64,000 nucleotides of DNA, taken from the NCBI RefSeq assembly GCF_026230105.1, contig NW_026614285.1, positions 1-64,000 on the forward strand, written 5' to 3'. Made by a program: the position numbers and the translations under genes. The notes below the pieces were generated by a model. That model had not been told where the DNA came from. It did not search any database and was given only the letters and a program-made list of their open reading frames with translations. This stretch comes from Diorhabda sublineata. Its lineage: Eukaryota > Arthropoda > Insecta > Coleoptera > Chrysomelidae. Shown here one piece after another: positions 11,801 to 26,736 of the stretch. Numbering within the stretch: position 1 is the first letter of the stretch; every line of letters begins with the position of its first letter.

Positions 11801-14490
11801 GTTTATTGAAAATTGTCAAAGTCTATCTTCCTCATTTGAAGTCGAATTTCAACATTTATCATATTTTTGAATGAGTTTGCATCTAACTTTGTCAGATATC
11901 GTCGATTTACATTAATTGAAGCCCATTGAAGTCGATTCTCACTTTGTGTTGATTGAAAATTTTCAAAGTCTATTTTCCTCATTTGAAGTCGAATTTCAAC
12001 ATTTCTCATATATTTGAATGAGTTTGCATCTAACTTTGTCAGATATCGTCTATTTACATTCATTGAATCCCATTGAAGTCGATTCTCACTTTGTGTTGAT
12101 TGAAAATTTTCAAAGTCTATCTTCCTCATTTGAAGTCGAATTTCAACATTTATCATATATTTGAATGAGTTTGCATCTAACTTTGTCAGATATCGTCGAT
12201 TTACATTAATTGAAGCCCATTGAAGTCGATTCTCACTTTGTGTTGATTGAAAATTTTCAAAGTCTATCTTCCTCATTTGAAGTCGAATTTTAACATATCT
12301 CATATATTTGAATGAGTTCACATCTAACTTTATCAGATTTCGTCGATTTACATTCATTGAAGCCCATTGAAGTCGATTCTCACTTTGTGTTGATTGAAAA
12401 TTTTCAAAGTCTATCTTCCTCATTTGAAGTCGAATTTCAACATTTATCATATATTTGAATGAGTTTGCATCTAACTTTGTCAGATATCGTCGATTTACAT
12501 TAATTGAAGCCCATTGAAGTCGATTCTCACTTTGTGTTGATTGAAAATTTTCAAAGTCTATTTTCCTCATTTGAAGTCGAATTTCAACATTTCTCATATA
12601 TTTGAATGAGTTTGCATCTAACTTTGTCAGATATCGTCTATTTACATTCATTGAATCCCATTGAAGTCGATTCTCACTTTGTGTTGATTGAAAATTTTCA
12701 AAGTCTATCTTCCTCATTTGAAGTCGAATTTCAACATTTATCATATATTTGAATGAGTTTGCATCTAACTTTGTCAGATATCGTCGATTTACATTAATTG
12801 AAGCCCATTGAAGTCGATTCTCACTTTGTGTTGATTGAAAATTTTCAAAGTCTATCTTCCTCATTTGAAGTCGAATTTTAACATATCTCATATATTTGAA
12901 TGAGTTCACATCTAACTTTATCAGATTTCGTCGATTTACATTCATTGAAGCCCATTGAAGTCGATTCTCACTTTGTGTTGATTGAAAATTTTCAAAGTCT
13001 ATCTTCCTCATTTGAAGTCGAATTTCAACATTTATCATATATTTGAATGAGTTTGCATCTAACTTTGTCAGATATCGTCGATTTACATTCATTGAAGCCC
13101 ATTGAAGTCGATTCTCACTTTGTGTTGATTGAAAATTTTCAAAGTCTATCTTCCTCATTTGAAGTCGAATTTCAACATTTATCATATATTTGAATGAGTT
13201 TGCATCCAACTTTGTCAGATATCGTCGATTTACATTAATTGAAGCCCATTTAAGTCGATTCTCACTTTGTGTTGATTGAAAATTTTCAAAGTCTATCTTC
13301 CTCATTTGAAGTCGAATTTCAACATTTCTCATATATTTGAATGAGTTTGCATCTAACTTTGTCAGATATCGTCGATTCACATTAATTGAAGCCCATTGAA
13401 GTCGATTCTCACTTTGTGTTGATTGAAAATTTTCAAAGTCTATCTTCCTCATTTGAAGTCGAATTTTAACATATCTCATATATTTGAATGAGTTCACATC
13501 TAACTTTATCAGATATCGTCGATTTACATTCATTGAAGCCCATTGAAGTCGATTCTCACTTTGTGTTGATTGAAAATTTTCAAAGTCTATCTTCCTCATT
13601 TGAAGTCGAATTTCAACATTTATCATATATTTGAATGAGTTTGCATCTAACTTTGTCAGATATCGTCGATTTACATTCATTGAAGCCCATTGAAGTCGAT
13701 TCTCACTTTGTGTTGATTGAAAATTTTCAAAGTCTATCTTCCTCATTTGAAGTCGAATTTCAACATTTATCATATATTTGAATGAGTTTGCATCTAACTT
13801 TGTTAGATATCGTCTATTTACATTCATTAAGCCCATTGGGGTCGATTGTCACTTTGTGTTGATTGAAAATTTTCAAAGTCTATCTTCCTCATTTGAAGTC
13901 GAATTTCAACATTTCTTATATATTTGAATGAGTTTGCATCTATCTTTTTCAGATATCGTCGATTTACATTCATTAAGCCCATTGGGGTCGATTGTCACTT
14001 TGTGTTGATTGAAAATTTTCAAAGTCTATCTTCCTCATTTGAAGTCGAATTTCAACATTTATCATATATTTGAATGAGTTTGCATCTAACTTTGTCAGAT
14101 ATCGTCTATTTACATTCATTGAAGCCCATTGAAGTCGATTCTCACTTTGTGTTGATTGAAAATTTTCAAAGTCTATCTTCCTCATTTGAAGTCGAATTTC
14201 AACATTTATCATATATTTGAATGAGTTTGCATCTAACTTTGTCAGATATCGTCGATTTACATTCATTGAAGCCCATTGAAGTCGATTCTCACTTTGTGTT
14301 GATTGAAAATTTTCAAAGTCTATCTTCCTCATTTGAAGTCGAATTTAAACATTTATCATATATTTGAATGAGTTTGCATCCAACTTTGTCAGATATCGTC
14401 GATTTACATTCATTGAAGCCCATTGAAGTCGATTCTCACTTTGTGTTGATTGAAAATTTTCAAAGTCTATCTTCCTCATTTGAAGTCGAA
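8856..14490. repeat. Segmental duplication copy B (one monomer longer than copy A)
   Basis: Near-identical to 43-5,530. The differences I saw are one extra monomer near 9.6 kb and isolated single-base changes: GAATTGCAAC near 10,525, AATTGTCAAA near 11,812, and CATATTTTTGAATG near 11,862. Substitutions this few over 5.5 kb indicate a recent event, because unrelated monomers differ at several sites each. It is followed by a different monomer order from 14,491 on. Confidence 0.9.
9548..9841. repeat. Single-monomer tandem duplication inside copy B
   Basis: The rare monomer with GCATATTGAAG and CTCCCTTTG occurs twice in a row here (marker at 9,572 and 9,719, exactly 147 bp apart) but once in copy A (759). 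The block boundaries are approximate, because identical sequence makes the exact crossover point unresolvable. This is a clean case of unequal exchange or slippage by one whole repeat. Confidence 0.85.
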
Positions 14491-17400
14491 TTTCAACATT
14501 TATCATATATTTGAATGAGTTTGCATCTAACTTTGTCAGATATCGTCGATTTACATTCATTGAAGCCCATTGAAGTCGATTCTCACTTTGTGTTGATTGA
14601 AAATTTTCAAAGTCTATCTTCCTCATTTGAAGTCGAATTTCAACATTTCTTATATATTTGAATGAGTTTGCATCTATCTTTTTCAGATATCGTCGATTTA
14701 CATTCATTAAGCCCATTGGGGTCGATTGTCACTTTGTGTTGATTGAAAATTTTCAAAGTCTATCTTCCTCATTTGAAGTCGAATTTCAACATTTATCATA
14801 TATTTGAATGAGTTTGCATCTAACTTTGTCAGATATCGTCTATTTACATTCATTGAAGCCCATTGAAGTCGATTCTCACTTTGTGTTGATTGAAAATTTT
14901 CAAAGTCTATCTTCCTCATTTGAAGTCGAATTTCAACATTTATCATATATTTGAATGAGTTTGCATCTAACTTTGTTAGATATCGTCTATTTACATTCAT
15001 TAAGCCCATTGGGGTCGATTGTCACTTTGTGTTGATTGAAAATTTTCAAAGTCTATCTTCCTCATTTGGAGTCGAATTTCAACATTTCTTATATATTTGA
15101 ATGAGTTTGCATCTATCTTTTTCAGATATCGTCGATTTACATTCATTGAAGCCCATTGAAGTCGATTCTCACTTTGTGTTGATTGAAAATTTTCAAAGTA
15201 TATCTTCCTCATTTGAAGTCGAATTTCAACATTTATCATATATTTGAATGAGTTTGCATCTAACTTTGTCAGATATCGTCTATTTACATTCATTGAAGCC
15301 CATTGAAGTCGATTCTCACTTTGTGTTGATTGAAAATTTTCAAAGTCTATCTTCCTCATTTGAAGTCGAATTCCAACATTTATCATATATTTGAATGAGT
15401 TTGCATCTAACTTTGTCAGATATCGTCGATTTACATTAATTGAAGCCCATTGAAGTCGATTCTCACTTTGTGTTGATTGAAAATTTTCAAAGTCTATCTT
15501 CCTCATTTGAAGTCGAATTTTAACATATCTCATATATTTGAATGAGTTCGCATCTAACTTTATCAGATATCGTCGATTTACATTCATTGAAGCCCAATGA
15601 AGTCGATTCTCACTTTGTGTTGATTGAAAATTTTCAAAGTCTATCTTCCTCATTTGAAGTCGAATTTCAACATTTATCATATATTTGAATGAGTTTGCAT
15701 TTAACTTTGTCAGGTATCGTCGATTTACATTCATTGAAGCCCATTGAAGTCGATTCTCACTTTGTGTTGATTGAAAATTTTCAAAGTCTATCTTCCTCAT
15801 TTGAAGTCGAATTTCAACATTTATCATATATTTGAATGAGTTTGCATCTAACTTTGTCAGATATCGTCTATTTACATTCATTGAAGCCCATTGAAGTCGA
15901 TTCTCACTTTGTGTTGATTAAAAATTTTCAAAGTCTATCTTCCTCATTTGAAGTCGAATTTCAACATTTATCATATATTTGAATGAGTTTGCATCTAACT
16001 TTGTCAGATATCGTCGATTTACATTAATTGAAGCCCATTGAAGTCGATTCTCACTTTGTGTTGATTGAAAATTTTCAAAGTCTATTTTCCTCATTTGAAG
16101 TCGAATTTCAACATTTCTCATATATTTGAATGAGTTTGCATCTAACTTTGTCAGATATCGTCTATTTACATTCATTGAATCCCATTGAAGTCGATTCTCA
16201 CTTTGTGTTGATTGAAAATTTTCAAAGTCTATCTTCCTCATTTGAAGTCGAATTCCAACATTTATCATATATTTGAATGAGTTTGCATCTAACTTTGTCA
16301 GATATCGTCGATTTACATTAATTGAAGCCCATTGAAGTCGATTCTCACTTTGTGTTGATTGAAAATTTTCAAAGTCTATCTTCCTCATTTGAAGTCGAAT
16401 TTTAACATATCTCATATATTTGAATGAGTTCACATCTAACTTTATCAGATTTCGTCGATTTACATTAATTGAAGCCCATTGAAGTCGATTCTCACTTTGT
16501 GTTGATTGAAAAATTTCAAAGTCTATCTTCCTCATTTGAAGTCGAATTTCAACATTTATCATATATTTGAATGAGTTTGCATCTAACTTTGTCAGATATC
16601 GTCGATTTACATTCATTGAAGCCAATTGAAGTCGATTCTCACTTTGTGTTGATTGAAAATTTTCAAAGTCTATCTTCCTCATTTGAAGTCGAATTTCAAC
16701 ATTTATCATATATTTGAATGAGTTTGCATTTAACTTTGTCAGGTTTCGTCGATTTACATTCATTGAAGCCCATTGAAGTCGATTCTCACTTTGTGTTGAT
16801 TGAAAATTTTCAAAGTCTATCTTCCTCATTTGAAGTCGAATTTCAACATTTATCATATATTTGATTGAGTTTGCATCTAACTTTGTCAGATATCGTCTAT
16901 TTACATTCATTGAAGCCCATTGAAGTCGATTCTCACTTTGTGTTTATTGAAAATTTTCAAAGTCTATCTTCCTCATTTGAAGTCGAATTTCAACATTTAT
17001 CATATATTTGAATGAGTTTGCATCTAACTTTGTCAGATATCGTCGATTTACATTAATTGAAGCCCATTGAAGTCGATTCTCACTTTGTGTTGATTGAAAA
17101 TTTTCAAAGTCTATTTTCCTCATTTGAAGTCGAATTTCAACATTTCTCATATATTTGAATGAGTTTGCATCTAACTTTGTCAGATATCGTCTATTTACAT
17201 TCATTGAATCCCATTGAAGTCGATTCTCACTTTGTGTTGATTGAAAATTTTCAAAGTCTATCTTCCTCATTTGAAGTCGAATTTCAACATTTATCATATA
17301 TTTCAATGAGTTTGCATCTAACTTTGTCAGATATCGTCGATTTACATTAATTGAAGCCCATTGAAGTCGATTCTCACTTTGTGTTGATTGAAAATTTTCA

Positions 17401-20400
17401 AAGTCTATCTTCCTCATTTGAAGTCGAATTTTAACATATCTCATATATTTGAATGAGTTCACATCTAACTTTATCAGATTTCGTCGATTTACATTCATTG
17501 AAGCCCATTGAAGTCGATTCTCACTTTGTGTTGATTGAAAATTTTCAAAGTCTATCTTCCTCATTTGAAGTCGAATTTCAACATTTATCATATATTTGAA
17601 TGAGTTTGCATCTAACTTTGTCAGATATCGTCGATTTACATTCATTGAAGCCAATTGAAGTCGATTCTCACTTTGTGTTGATTGAAAATTTTCAAAGTCT
17701 ATCTTCCTCATTTGAAGTCGAATTTAAACATTTATCATATATTTGAATGAGTTTGCATCCAACTTTGTCAGATATCGTCGATTTACATTCATTGAAGCCC
17801 ATTGAAGTCGATTCTCACTTTGTGTTGATTGAAAATTTTCAAAGTCTATCTTCCTCATTTGAAGTCGAATTTCAACATTTCTTATATATTTGAATGAGTT
17901 TGCATCTATCTTTTTCAGATATCGTCGATTTACATTCATTAAGCCCAATGGGGTCGATTGTCACTTTGTGTTGATTGAAAATTTTCAAAGTCTATCTTCC
18001 TCATTTGAAGTCGAATTTCAACATTTATCATATATTTGAATGAGTTTGCATCTAACTTTGTCAGATATCGTCTATTTACATTCATTGAAGCCCATTGAAG
18101 TCGATTCTCACTTTGTGTTGATTGAAAATTTTCAAAGTCTATCTTCCTCATTTGAAGTCGAATTTCAACATTTATCATATATTTGAATGAGTTTGCATCT
18201 AACTTTGTCAGATATCGTCGATTTACATTAATTGAAGCCCATTGAAGTCGATTCTCACTTTGTGTTGATTGAAAATTTTCAAAGTCTATCTTCCTCATTT
18301 GAAGTCGAATTTTAACATATCTCATATATTTGAATGAGTTCGCATCTAACTTTATCAGATATCGTCGATTTACATTCATTGAAGCCCAATGAAGTCGATT
18401 CTTACTTTGTGTTGATTGAAAATTTTCAAAGTCTATCTTCCTCATTTGAAGTCGAATTTCAACATTTATCATATATTTGAATGAGTTTGCATTTAACTTT
18501 GTCAGGTATCGTCGATTTACATTCATTGAAGCCCATTGAAGTCGATTCTCACTTTGTGTTGATTGAAAATTTTCAAAGTCTATCTTCCTCATTTGAAGTC
18601 GAATTTCAACATTTATCATATATTTGAATGAGTTTGCATCTAACTTTGTCAGATATCGTCTATTTACATTCATTGAAGCCCATTGAAGTCGATTCTCACT
18701 TTGTGTTGATTGAAAATTTTCAAAGTCTATCTTCCTCATTTGAAGTCGAATTTCAACATTTATCATATATTTGAATGAGTTTTCATCTAACTTTGTCAGA
18801 TATCGTCGATTTACATTAATTGAAGCCCATTGAAGTCGATTCTCACTTTGTGTTGATTGAAAATTTTCAAAGTCTATTTTCCTCATTTGAAGTCGAATTT
18901 CAACATTTCTCATATATTTGAATGAGTTTGCATCTAACTTTGTCAGATATCGTCTATTTACATTCATTGAATCCCATTGAAGTCGATTCTCACTTTGTGT
19001 TGATTGAAAATTTTCAAAGTCTATCTTCCTCATTTGAAGTCGAATTCCAACATTTATCATATATTTGAATGAGTTTGCATCTAACTTTGTCAGATATCGT
19101 CGATTTACATTAATTGAAGCCCATTGAAGTCGATTCTCACTTTGTGTTGATTGAAAATTTTCAAAGTCTATCTTCCTCATTTGAAGTCGAATTTTAACAT
19201 ATCTCATATATTTGAATGAGTTCACATCTAACTTTATCAGATTTCGTCGATTTACATTCATTGAAGCCCATTGAAGTCGATTCTCACTTTGTGTTGATTG
19301 AAAAATTTCAAAGTCTATCTTCCTCATTTGAAGTCGAATTTCAACATTTATCATATATTTGAATGAGTTTGCATCTAACTTTGTCAGATATCGTCGATTT
19401 ACATTAATTGAAGCCCATTGAAGTCGATTCTCACTTTGTGTTAATTGAAAATTTTCAAAGTCTATCTTCCTCATTTGAAGTCGAATTTTAACATATCTCA
19501 TATATTTGAATGAGTTCGCATCTAACTTTATCAGATATCGTCTATTCACATTCATTGAAGCCCATTGAAGTCGATTCTCACTTTGTGTTGATTGAAAATT
19601 TTCAAAGTCTATCTTCCTCATTTGAAGACGAATTTAAACATTTATCATATATTTGAATGAGTTTGCATCTATCTTTTTCAGATATCGTCGATTTACATTC
19701 ATTAAGCCCATTGGGGTCGATTGTCACTTTGTGTTGATTGAAAATTTTCAAAGTCTATCTTCCTCATTTGAAGTCGAATTTCAACATTTATCATATATTT
19801 GAATGAGTTTGCATCTAACTTTGTCAGATATCGTCTATTTACATTCATTGAAGCCCATTGAAGTCGATTCTCACTTTGTGTTGATTGAAAATTTTCAAAG
19901 TCTATCTTCCTCATTTGAAGTCGAATTTCAACATTTATCATATATTTGAATGAGTTTGCATCTAACTTTGTCAGATATCGTCGATTTACATTAATTGAAG
20001 CCCATTGAAGTCGATTCTCACTTTGTGTTGATTGAAAATTTTCAAAGTCTATCTTCCTCATTTGAAGTCGAATTTCAACATTTATCATATATTTGAATGA
20101 GTTTGCATCTAACTTTGTCAGATATCGTCTATTTACATTCATTGAAGCCCATTGAAGTCGATTCTCACTTTGTGTTTATTGAAAATTTTCAAAGTCTATC
20201 TTCCTCATTTGAAGTCGAATTTCAACATTTATCATATATTTGAATGAGTTTGCATCTAACTTTGTCAGATATCGTCGATTTACATTAATTGAAGCCCATT
20301 AAAGTCGATTCTCACTTTGTGTTGATTGAAAATTTCCAAAGTCTATTTTCCTCATTTGAAGTCGAATTTCAACATTTCTCATATATTTGAATGAGTTTGC

Positions 20401-20711
20401 ATCTAACTTTGTCAGATATCGTCTATTTACATTCATTGAATCCCATTGAAGTCGATTCTCACTTTGTGTTGATTGAAAATTTTCAAAGTCTATCTTCCTC
20501 ATTTGAAGTCGAATTTCAACATTTATCATATATTTGAATGAGATTGCATCTAACTTTGTCAGATATCGTCGATTTACATTAATTGAAGCCCATTGAAGTC
20601 GATTCTCACTTTGTGTTGATTGAAAATTTTCAAAGTCTATCTTCCTCATTTGAAGTCGAATTTTAACATATCTCATATATTTGAATGAGTTCACATCTAA
20701 CTTTATCAGAT
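14491..20711. repeat. Mosaic satellite region with third-copy modules
   Basis: Monomers here are drawn from the same types as 5.5-8.8 kb. The 15,127-16,549 block matches 6,316-7,738. A related stretch at roughly 18,000-19,340 matches it again at an offset of about 2,792 bp (19 monomers minus 1 bp), marked by GAAAAATTTC at 19,300 and GAATCCCATTG near 18,970. A TTTCAATGAG variant near 17,302 removes a plus-strand stop and makes a short open frame there, which is not a gene. GGGG-type monomers lie near 14,704, 14,998, 17,938 and 19,706. Confidence 0.8.
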
Positions 20712-23700
20712 TTCGTCGATTTACATTCATTGAAGCCCATTGAAGTCGATTCTCACTTTGTGTTGATTGAAAATTTTCAAAGTCTATCTTTCTCATTTGA
20801 AGTCGAATTTCAACATTTATCATATATTTGAATGAGTTTGCATCTAACTTTGTCAGATATCGTCGATTTACATTCATTGAAGCCCATTGAAGTCGATTCT
20901 CACTTTGTGTTGATTGAAAATTTTCAAAGTCTATCTTCCTCATTTGAAGTCGAATTTGAACATTTATCATATATTTGAATGAGTTTGCATCCAACTTTGT
21001 CAGATATCGTCGATTTACATTCATTGAAGCCCATTGAAGTCGATTCTCACTTTGTGTTGATTGAAAATTTTCAAAGTCTATCTTCCTCATTTGAAGTCGA
21101 ATTTCACATTTCTTATATATTTGAATGAGTTTGCATCTATCTTTTTCAGATATCGTCGATTTACATTCATTAAGCCCATTGGGGTCGATTGTCACTTTGT
21201 GTTGATTGAAAATTTTCAAAGTCTATCTTCCTCATTTGAAGTCGAATTTCAACATTTATCATATATTTGAATGAGTTTGCATCTAACTTTGTCAGATATC
21301 GTCTATTTACATTCATTGAAGCCCATTGAAGTCGATTCTCACTTTGTGTTGATTGAAAATTTTCAAAGTCTATCTTCCTCATTTGAAGTCGAATTTCAAC
21401 ATTTATCATATATTTGAATGAGTTTGCATCTAACTTTGTCAGATATCGTCGATTTACATTAATTGAAGCCCATTGAAGTCGATTCTCACTTTGTGTTGAT
21501 TGAAAATTTTCAAAGTCTATCTTCCTCATTTGAAGTCGAAATTTAACATATCTCATATATTTGAATGAGTTCGCATCTAACTTTATCAGATATCGTCGAT
21601 TTACATTCATTGAAGCCCAATGAAGTCGATTCTCACTTTGTGTTGATTGAAAATTTTCAAAGTCTATCTTCCTCATTTGAAGTCGAATTTCAACATTTAT
21701 CATATATTTGAATGAGTTTGCATTTAACTTTGTCAGGTATCGTCGATTTACATTCATTGAAGCCCATTGAAGTCGATTCTCACTTTCTGTTGATTGAAAA
21801 TTTTCAAAGTCTATCTTCCTCATTTGAAGTCGAATTTCAACATTTATCATATATTTGAATGAGTTTGCATCTAACTTTGTCAGATATCGTCGATTTACAT
21901 TAATTGAAGCCCATTGAAGTCGATTCTCACTTTGTGTTGATTGAAAATTTTCAAAGTCTATCTTCCTCATTTGAAGTCGAAATTTAACATATCTCATTTA
22001 TTTGAATGAGTTCGCATCTAACTTTATCAGATATCGTCGATTTACATTCATTGAAGCCCAATGAAGTCGATTCTCACTTTGTGTTGATTGAAAATTTTCA
22101 AAGTCTATCTTCCTCATTTGAAGTCGAATTTCAACATTTATCATATATTTGAATGAGTTTGCATTTAACTTTGTCAGGTATCGTCGATTTACATTCATTG
22201 AAGCCCATTGAAGTCGATTCTCACTTTGTGTTGATTGAAAATTTTCAAAGTCTATCTTCCTCATTTGAAGTCGAATTTCAACATTTATCATATATTTGAA
22301 TGAGTTTGCATCTAACTTTGTCAGATATCGTCTATTTACATTCATTGAAGCCCATTGAAGTCGATTCTCACTTTGTGTTGATTGAAAAATTTCAAAGTCT
22401 ATCTTCCTCATTTGAAGTCGAATTTCAACATTTATCATATATTTGAATGAGTTTGCATCTAACTTTGTCAGATATCGTCGATTTACATTCATTGAAGCCC
22501 ATTGAAGTCGATTCTCACTTTGTGTTGATTGAAAATTTTCAAAGTCTATCTTCCTCATTTGAAGTCGAATTTAGACATTTATCATATATTTGAATGAGTT
22601 TGCATCCAACTTTGTCAGATATCGTCTATTTACATTCATTGAAGCCCATTGAAGTCGATTCTCACTTTGTGTTGATTGAAAATTTTCAAAGTCTATCTTC
22701 CTCATTTGAAGTCGAATTTCAACATTTATCATATATTTGAATGAGTTTGCATCTAACTTTGTCAGATATCGTCGATTTACATTCATTGAAGCCCATTGAA
22801 GTCGATTCTCACTTTGTGTTGATTGAAAATTTTCAAAGTCTATCTTCCTCATTTGAAGTCGAATTTCAACATTTATCATATATTTGAATGAGTTTGCATC
22901 TAACTTTGTCAGATATCGTCTATTTACATTCATTGAAGCCCATTGAAGTCGATTCTCACTTTGTGTTGATTGAAAATTTTCAAAGTCTATCTTCCTCATT
23001 TGAAGTCGAATTTCAACATTTATCATATATTTGAATGAGTTTGCATCTAACTTTGTCAGATATCGTCGATTTACATTCATTAAGCCCATTGGGGTCGATT
23101 GTCACTTTGTGTTGATTGAAAATTTTCAAAGTCTATCTTCCTCATTTGAAGTCGAATTTCAACATTTCTTATATATTTGAATGAGTTTGCATCTATCTTT
23201 TTCAGATATCGTCGATTTACATTCATTAAGCCCATTGGGGTCGATTGTCACTTTGTGTTGATTGAAAATTTTCAAAGTCTATCTTCCTCATTTGAAGTCG
23301 AATTTCAACATTTATCATATATTTGAATGTGTTTGCATCTAACTTTGTCAGATATCGTCTATTTACATTCATTGAAGCCCATTGAAGTCGATTCTCACTT
23401 TGTGTTGATTGAAAATTTTCAAAGTCTATCTTCCTCATTTGAAGTCGAATTTCAACATTTATCATATATTTGAATGAGTTTGCATCTAACTTTGTCAGAT
23501 ATCGTCGATTTACATTAATTGAAGCCCATTGAAGTCGATTCTCACTTTGTGTTGATTGAAAATTTTTAAAGTCTATCTTCCTCATTTGAAGTCGAATTTC
23601 AACATTTATCATATATTTGAATGAGTTTGCATTTAACTTTGTCAGGTATCGTCGATTTACATTCATTGAAGCCCATTGAAGTCGATTCTCACTTTGTGTT

Positions 23701-26544
23701 GATTGAAAATTTTCAAAGTCTATCTTTCTCATTTGAAGTCGAATTTCAACATTTATCATATATTTGAATGAGTTTGCATCTAACTTTGTCAGATATCGTC
23801 GATTTACATTCATTGAAGCCCATTGAAGTCGATTCTCACTTTGTGTTGATTGAAAATTTTCAAAGTCTATCTTCCTCATTTGAAGTCGAATTTGAACATT
23901 TATCATATATTTGAATGAGTTTGCATCCAACTTTGTCAGATATCGTCGATTTACATTCATTGAAGCCCATTGAAGTCGATTCTCACTTTGTGTTGATTGA
24001 AAATTTTCAAAGTCTATCTTCCTCATTTGAAGTCGAATTTCACATTTCTTATATATTTGAATGAGTTTGCATCTATCTTTTTCAGATATCGTCGATTTAC
24101 ATTCATTAAGCCCATTGGGGTCGATTGTCACTTTGTGTTGATTGAAAATTTTCAAAGTCTATCTTCCTCATTTGAAGTCGAATTTCAACATTTATCATAT
24201 ATTTGAATGAGTTTGCATCTAACTTTGTCAGATATCGTCTATTTACATTCATTGAAGCCCATTGAAGTCGATTCTCACTTTGTGTTGATTGAAAATTTTC
24301 AAAGTCTATCTTCCTCATTTGAAGTCGAATTTCAACATTTATCATATATTTGAATGAGTTTGCATCTAACTTTGTCAGATATCGTCGATTTACATTAATT
24401 GAAGCCCATTGAAGTCGATTCTCACTTTGTGTTGATTGAAAATTTTCAAAGTCTATCTTCCTCATTTGAAGTCGAAATTTAACATATCTCATATATTTGA
24501 ATGAGTTCGCATCTAACTTTATCAGATATCGTCGATTTACATTCATTGAAGCCCAATGAAGTCGATTCTCACTTTGTGTTGATTGAAAATTTTCAAAGTC
24601 TATCTTCCTCATTTGAAGTCGAATTTCAACATTTATCATATATTTGAATGAGTTTGCATTTAACTTTGTCAGGTATCGTCGATTTACATTCATTGAAGCC
24701 CATTGAAGTCGATTCTCACTTTCTGTTGATTGAAAATTTTCAAAGTCTATCTTCCTCATTTGAAGTCGAATTTCAACATTTATCATATATTTGAATGAGT
24801 TTGCATCTAACTTTGTCAGATATCGTCGATTTACATTAATTGAAGCCCATTGAAGTCGATTCTCACTTTGTGTTGATTGAAAATTTTCAAAGTCTATCTT
24901 CCTCATTTGAAGTCGAAATTTAACATATCTCATATATTTGAATGAGTTCGCATCTAACTTTATCAGATATCGTCGATTTACATTCATTGAAGCCCAATGA
25001 AGTCGATTCTCACTTTGTGTTGATTGAAAATTTTCAAAGTCTATCTTCCTCATTTGAAGTCGAATTTCAACATTTATCATATATTTGAATGAGTTTGCAT
25101 TTAACTTTGTCAGGTATCGTCGATTTACATTCATTGAAGCCCATTGAAGTCGATTCTCACTTTGTGTTGATTGAAAATTTTCAAAGTCTATCTTCCTCAT
25201 TTGAAGTCGAATTTCAACATTTATCATATATTTGAATGAGTTTGCATCTAACTTTGTCAGATATCGTCTATTTACATTCATTGAAGCCCATTGAAGTCGA
25301 TTCTCACTTTGTGTTGATTGAAAAATTTCAAAGTCTATCTTCCTCATTTGAAGTCGAATTTCAACATTTATCATATATTTGAATGAGTTTGCATCTAACT
25401 TTGTCAGATATCGTCGATTTACATTCATTGAAGCCCATTGAAGTCGATTCTCACTTTGTGTTGATTGAAAATTTTCAAAGTCTATCTTCCTCATTTGAAG
25501 TCGAATTTAGACATTTATCATATATTTGAATGAGTTTGCATCCAACTTTGTCAGATATCGTCTATTTACATTCATTGAAGCCCATTGAAGTCGATTCTCA
25601 CTTTGTGTTGATTGAAAATTTTCAAAGTCTATCTTCCTCATTTGAAGTCGAATTTCAACATTTATCATATATTTGAATGAGTTTGCATCTAACTTTGTCA
25701 GATATCGTCGATTTACATTCATTGAAGCCCATTGAAGTCGATTCTCACTTTGTGTTGATTGAAAATTTTCAAAGTCTATCTTCCTCATTTGAAGTCGAAT
25801 TTCAACATTTATCATATATTTGAATGAGTTTGCATCTAACTTTGTCAGATATCGTCTATTTACATTCATTGAAGCCCATTGAAGTCGATTCTCACTTTGT
25901 GTTGATTGAAAATTTTCAAAGTCTATCTTCCTCATTTGAAGTCGAATTTCAACATTTATCATATATTTGAATGAGTTTGCATCTAACTTTGTCAGATATC
26001 GTCGATTTACATTCATTAAGCCCATTGGGGTCGATTGTCACTTTGTGTTGATTGAAAATTTTCAAAGTCTATCTTCCTCATTTGAAGTCGAATTTCAACA
26101 TTTCTTATATATTTGAATGAGTTTGCATCTATCTTTTTCAGATATCGTCGATTTACATTCATTAAGCCCATTGGGGTCGATTGTCACTTTGTGTTGATTG
26201 AAAATTTTCAAAGTCTATCTTCCTCATTTGAAGTCGAATTTCAACATTTATCATATATTTGAATGTGTTTGCATCTAACTTTGTCAGATATCGTCTATTT
26301 ACATTCATTGAAGCCCATTGAAGTCGATTCTCACTTTGTGTTGATTGAAAATTTTCAAAGTCTATCTTCCTCATTTGAAGTCGAATTTCAACATTTATCA
26401 TATATTTGAATGAGTTTGCATCTAACTTTGTCAGATATCGTCGATTTACATTAATTGAAGCCCATTGAAGTCGATTCTCACTTTGTGTTGATTGAAAATT
26501 TTTAAAGTCTATCTTCCTCATTTGAAGTCGAATTTCAACATTTC
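20712..26544. repeat. 2,936-bp HOR (20 monomers), two tandem copies
   Basis: Sequence at 20,712-23,608 repeats at 23,648-26,544 with a constant 2,936-bp offset. Shared private variants are TATCTTTCTCATTTG near 20,785 and 23,721, the 1-bp deletion GAATTTCACATTTC near 21,100 and 24,036, TTTGAATGTG near 23,328 and 26,264, and AATTTTTAAAG near 23,569 and 26,505. A few differences exist, for example CATTTATTTG near 21,996 in the first copy only. Within each copy a 441-bp trimer marked by CCCAATGAAG is itself duplicated (21,616 and 22,057). Confidence 0.9.
21005..21150 (+). repeat. 146-bp monomer with a 1-bp deletion in GAATTTCAAC
   Basis: GAATTTCACATTTC replaces the usual GAATTTCAACATTTC. The identical change at 23,941-24,086 is the partner in the 2,936-bp duplication, so the deletion predates it. 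This is distinct from the common GGGG-type 146-bp class, in which the missing base is in CATTGAAGCCC. Confidence 0.9.
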
Positions 26545-26736
26545 TCATATATTTGAATGAGTTTGCATCTAACTTTGTCAGATATCGTCGATTTACATTA
26601 ATTGAAGCCCATTGAAGTCGATTCTCACTTTGTGTTGATTGAAAATTTTCAAAGTCTATCTTCCTCATTTGAAGTCGAATTTAAACATTTATCATATATT
26701 TGAATGAGTTTGCATCCAACTTTGTCAGATATCGTC

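Noticed and set aside
14491..20711. Transposon or retroelement insertion in the mosaic regions
   Set aside because: Monomer phase is continuous through every irregular region. No terminal repeats, target-site duplications or non-satellite bases were found.
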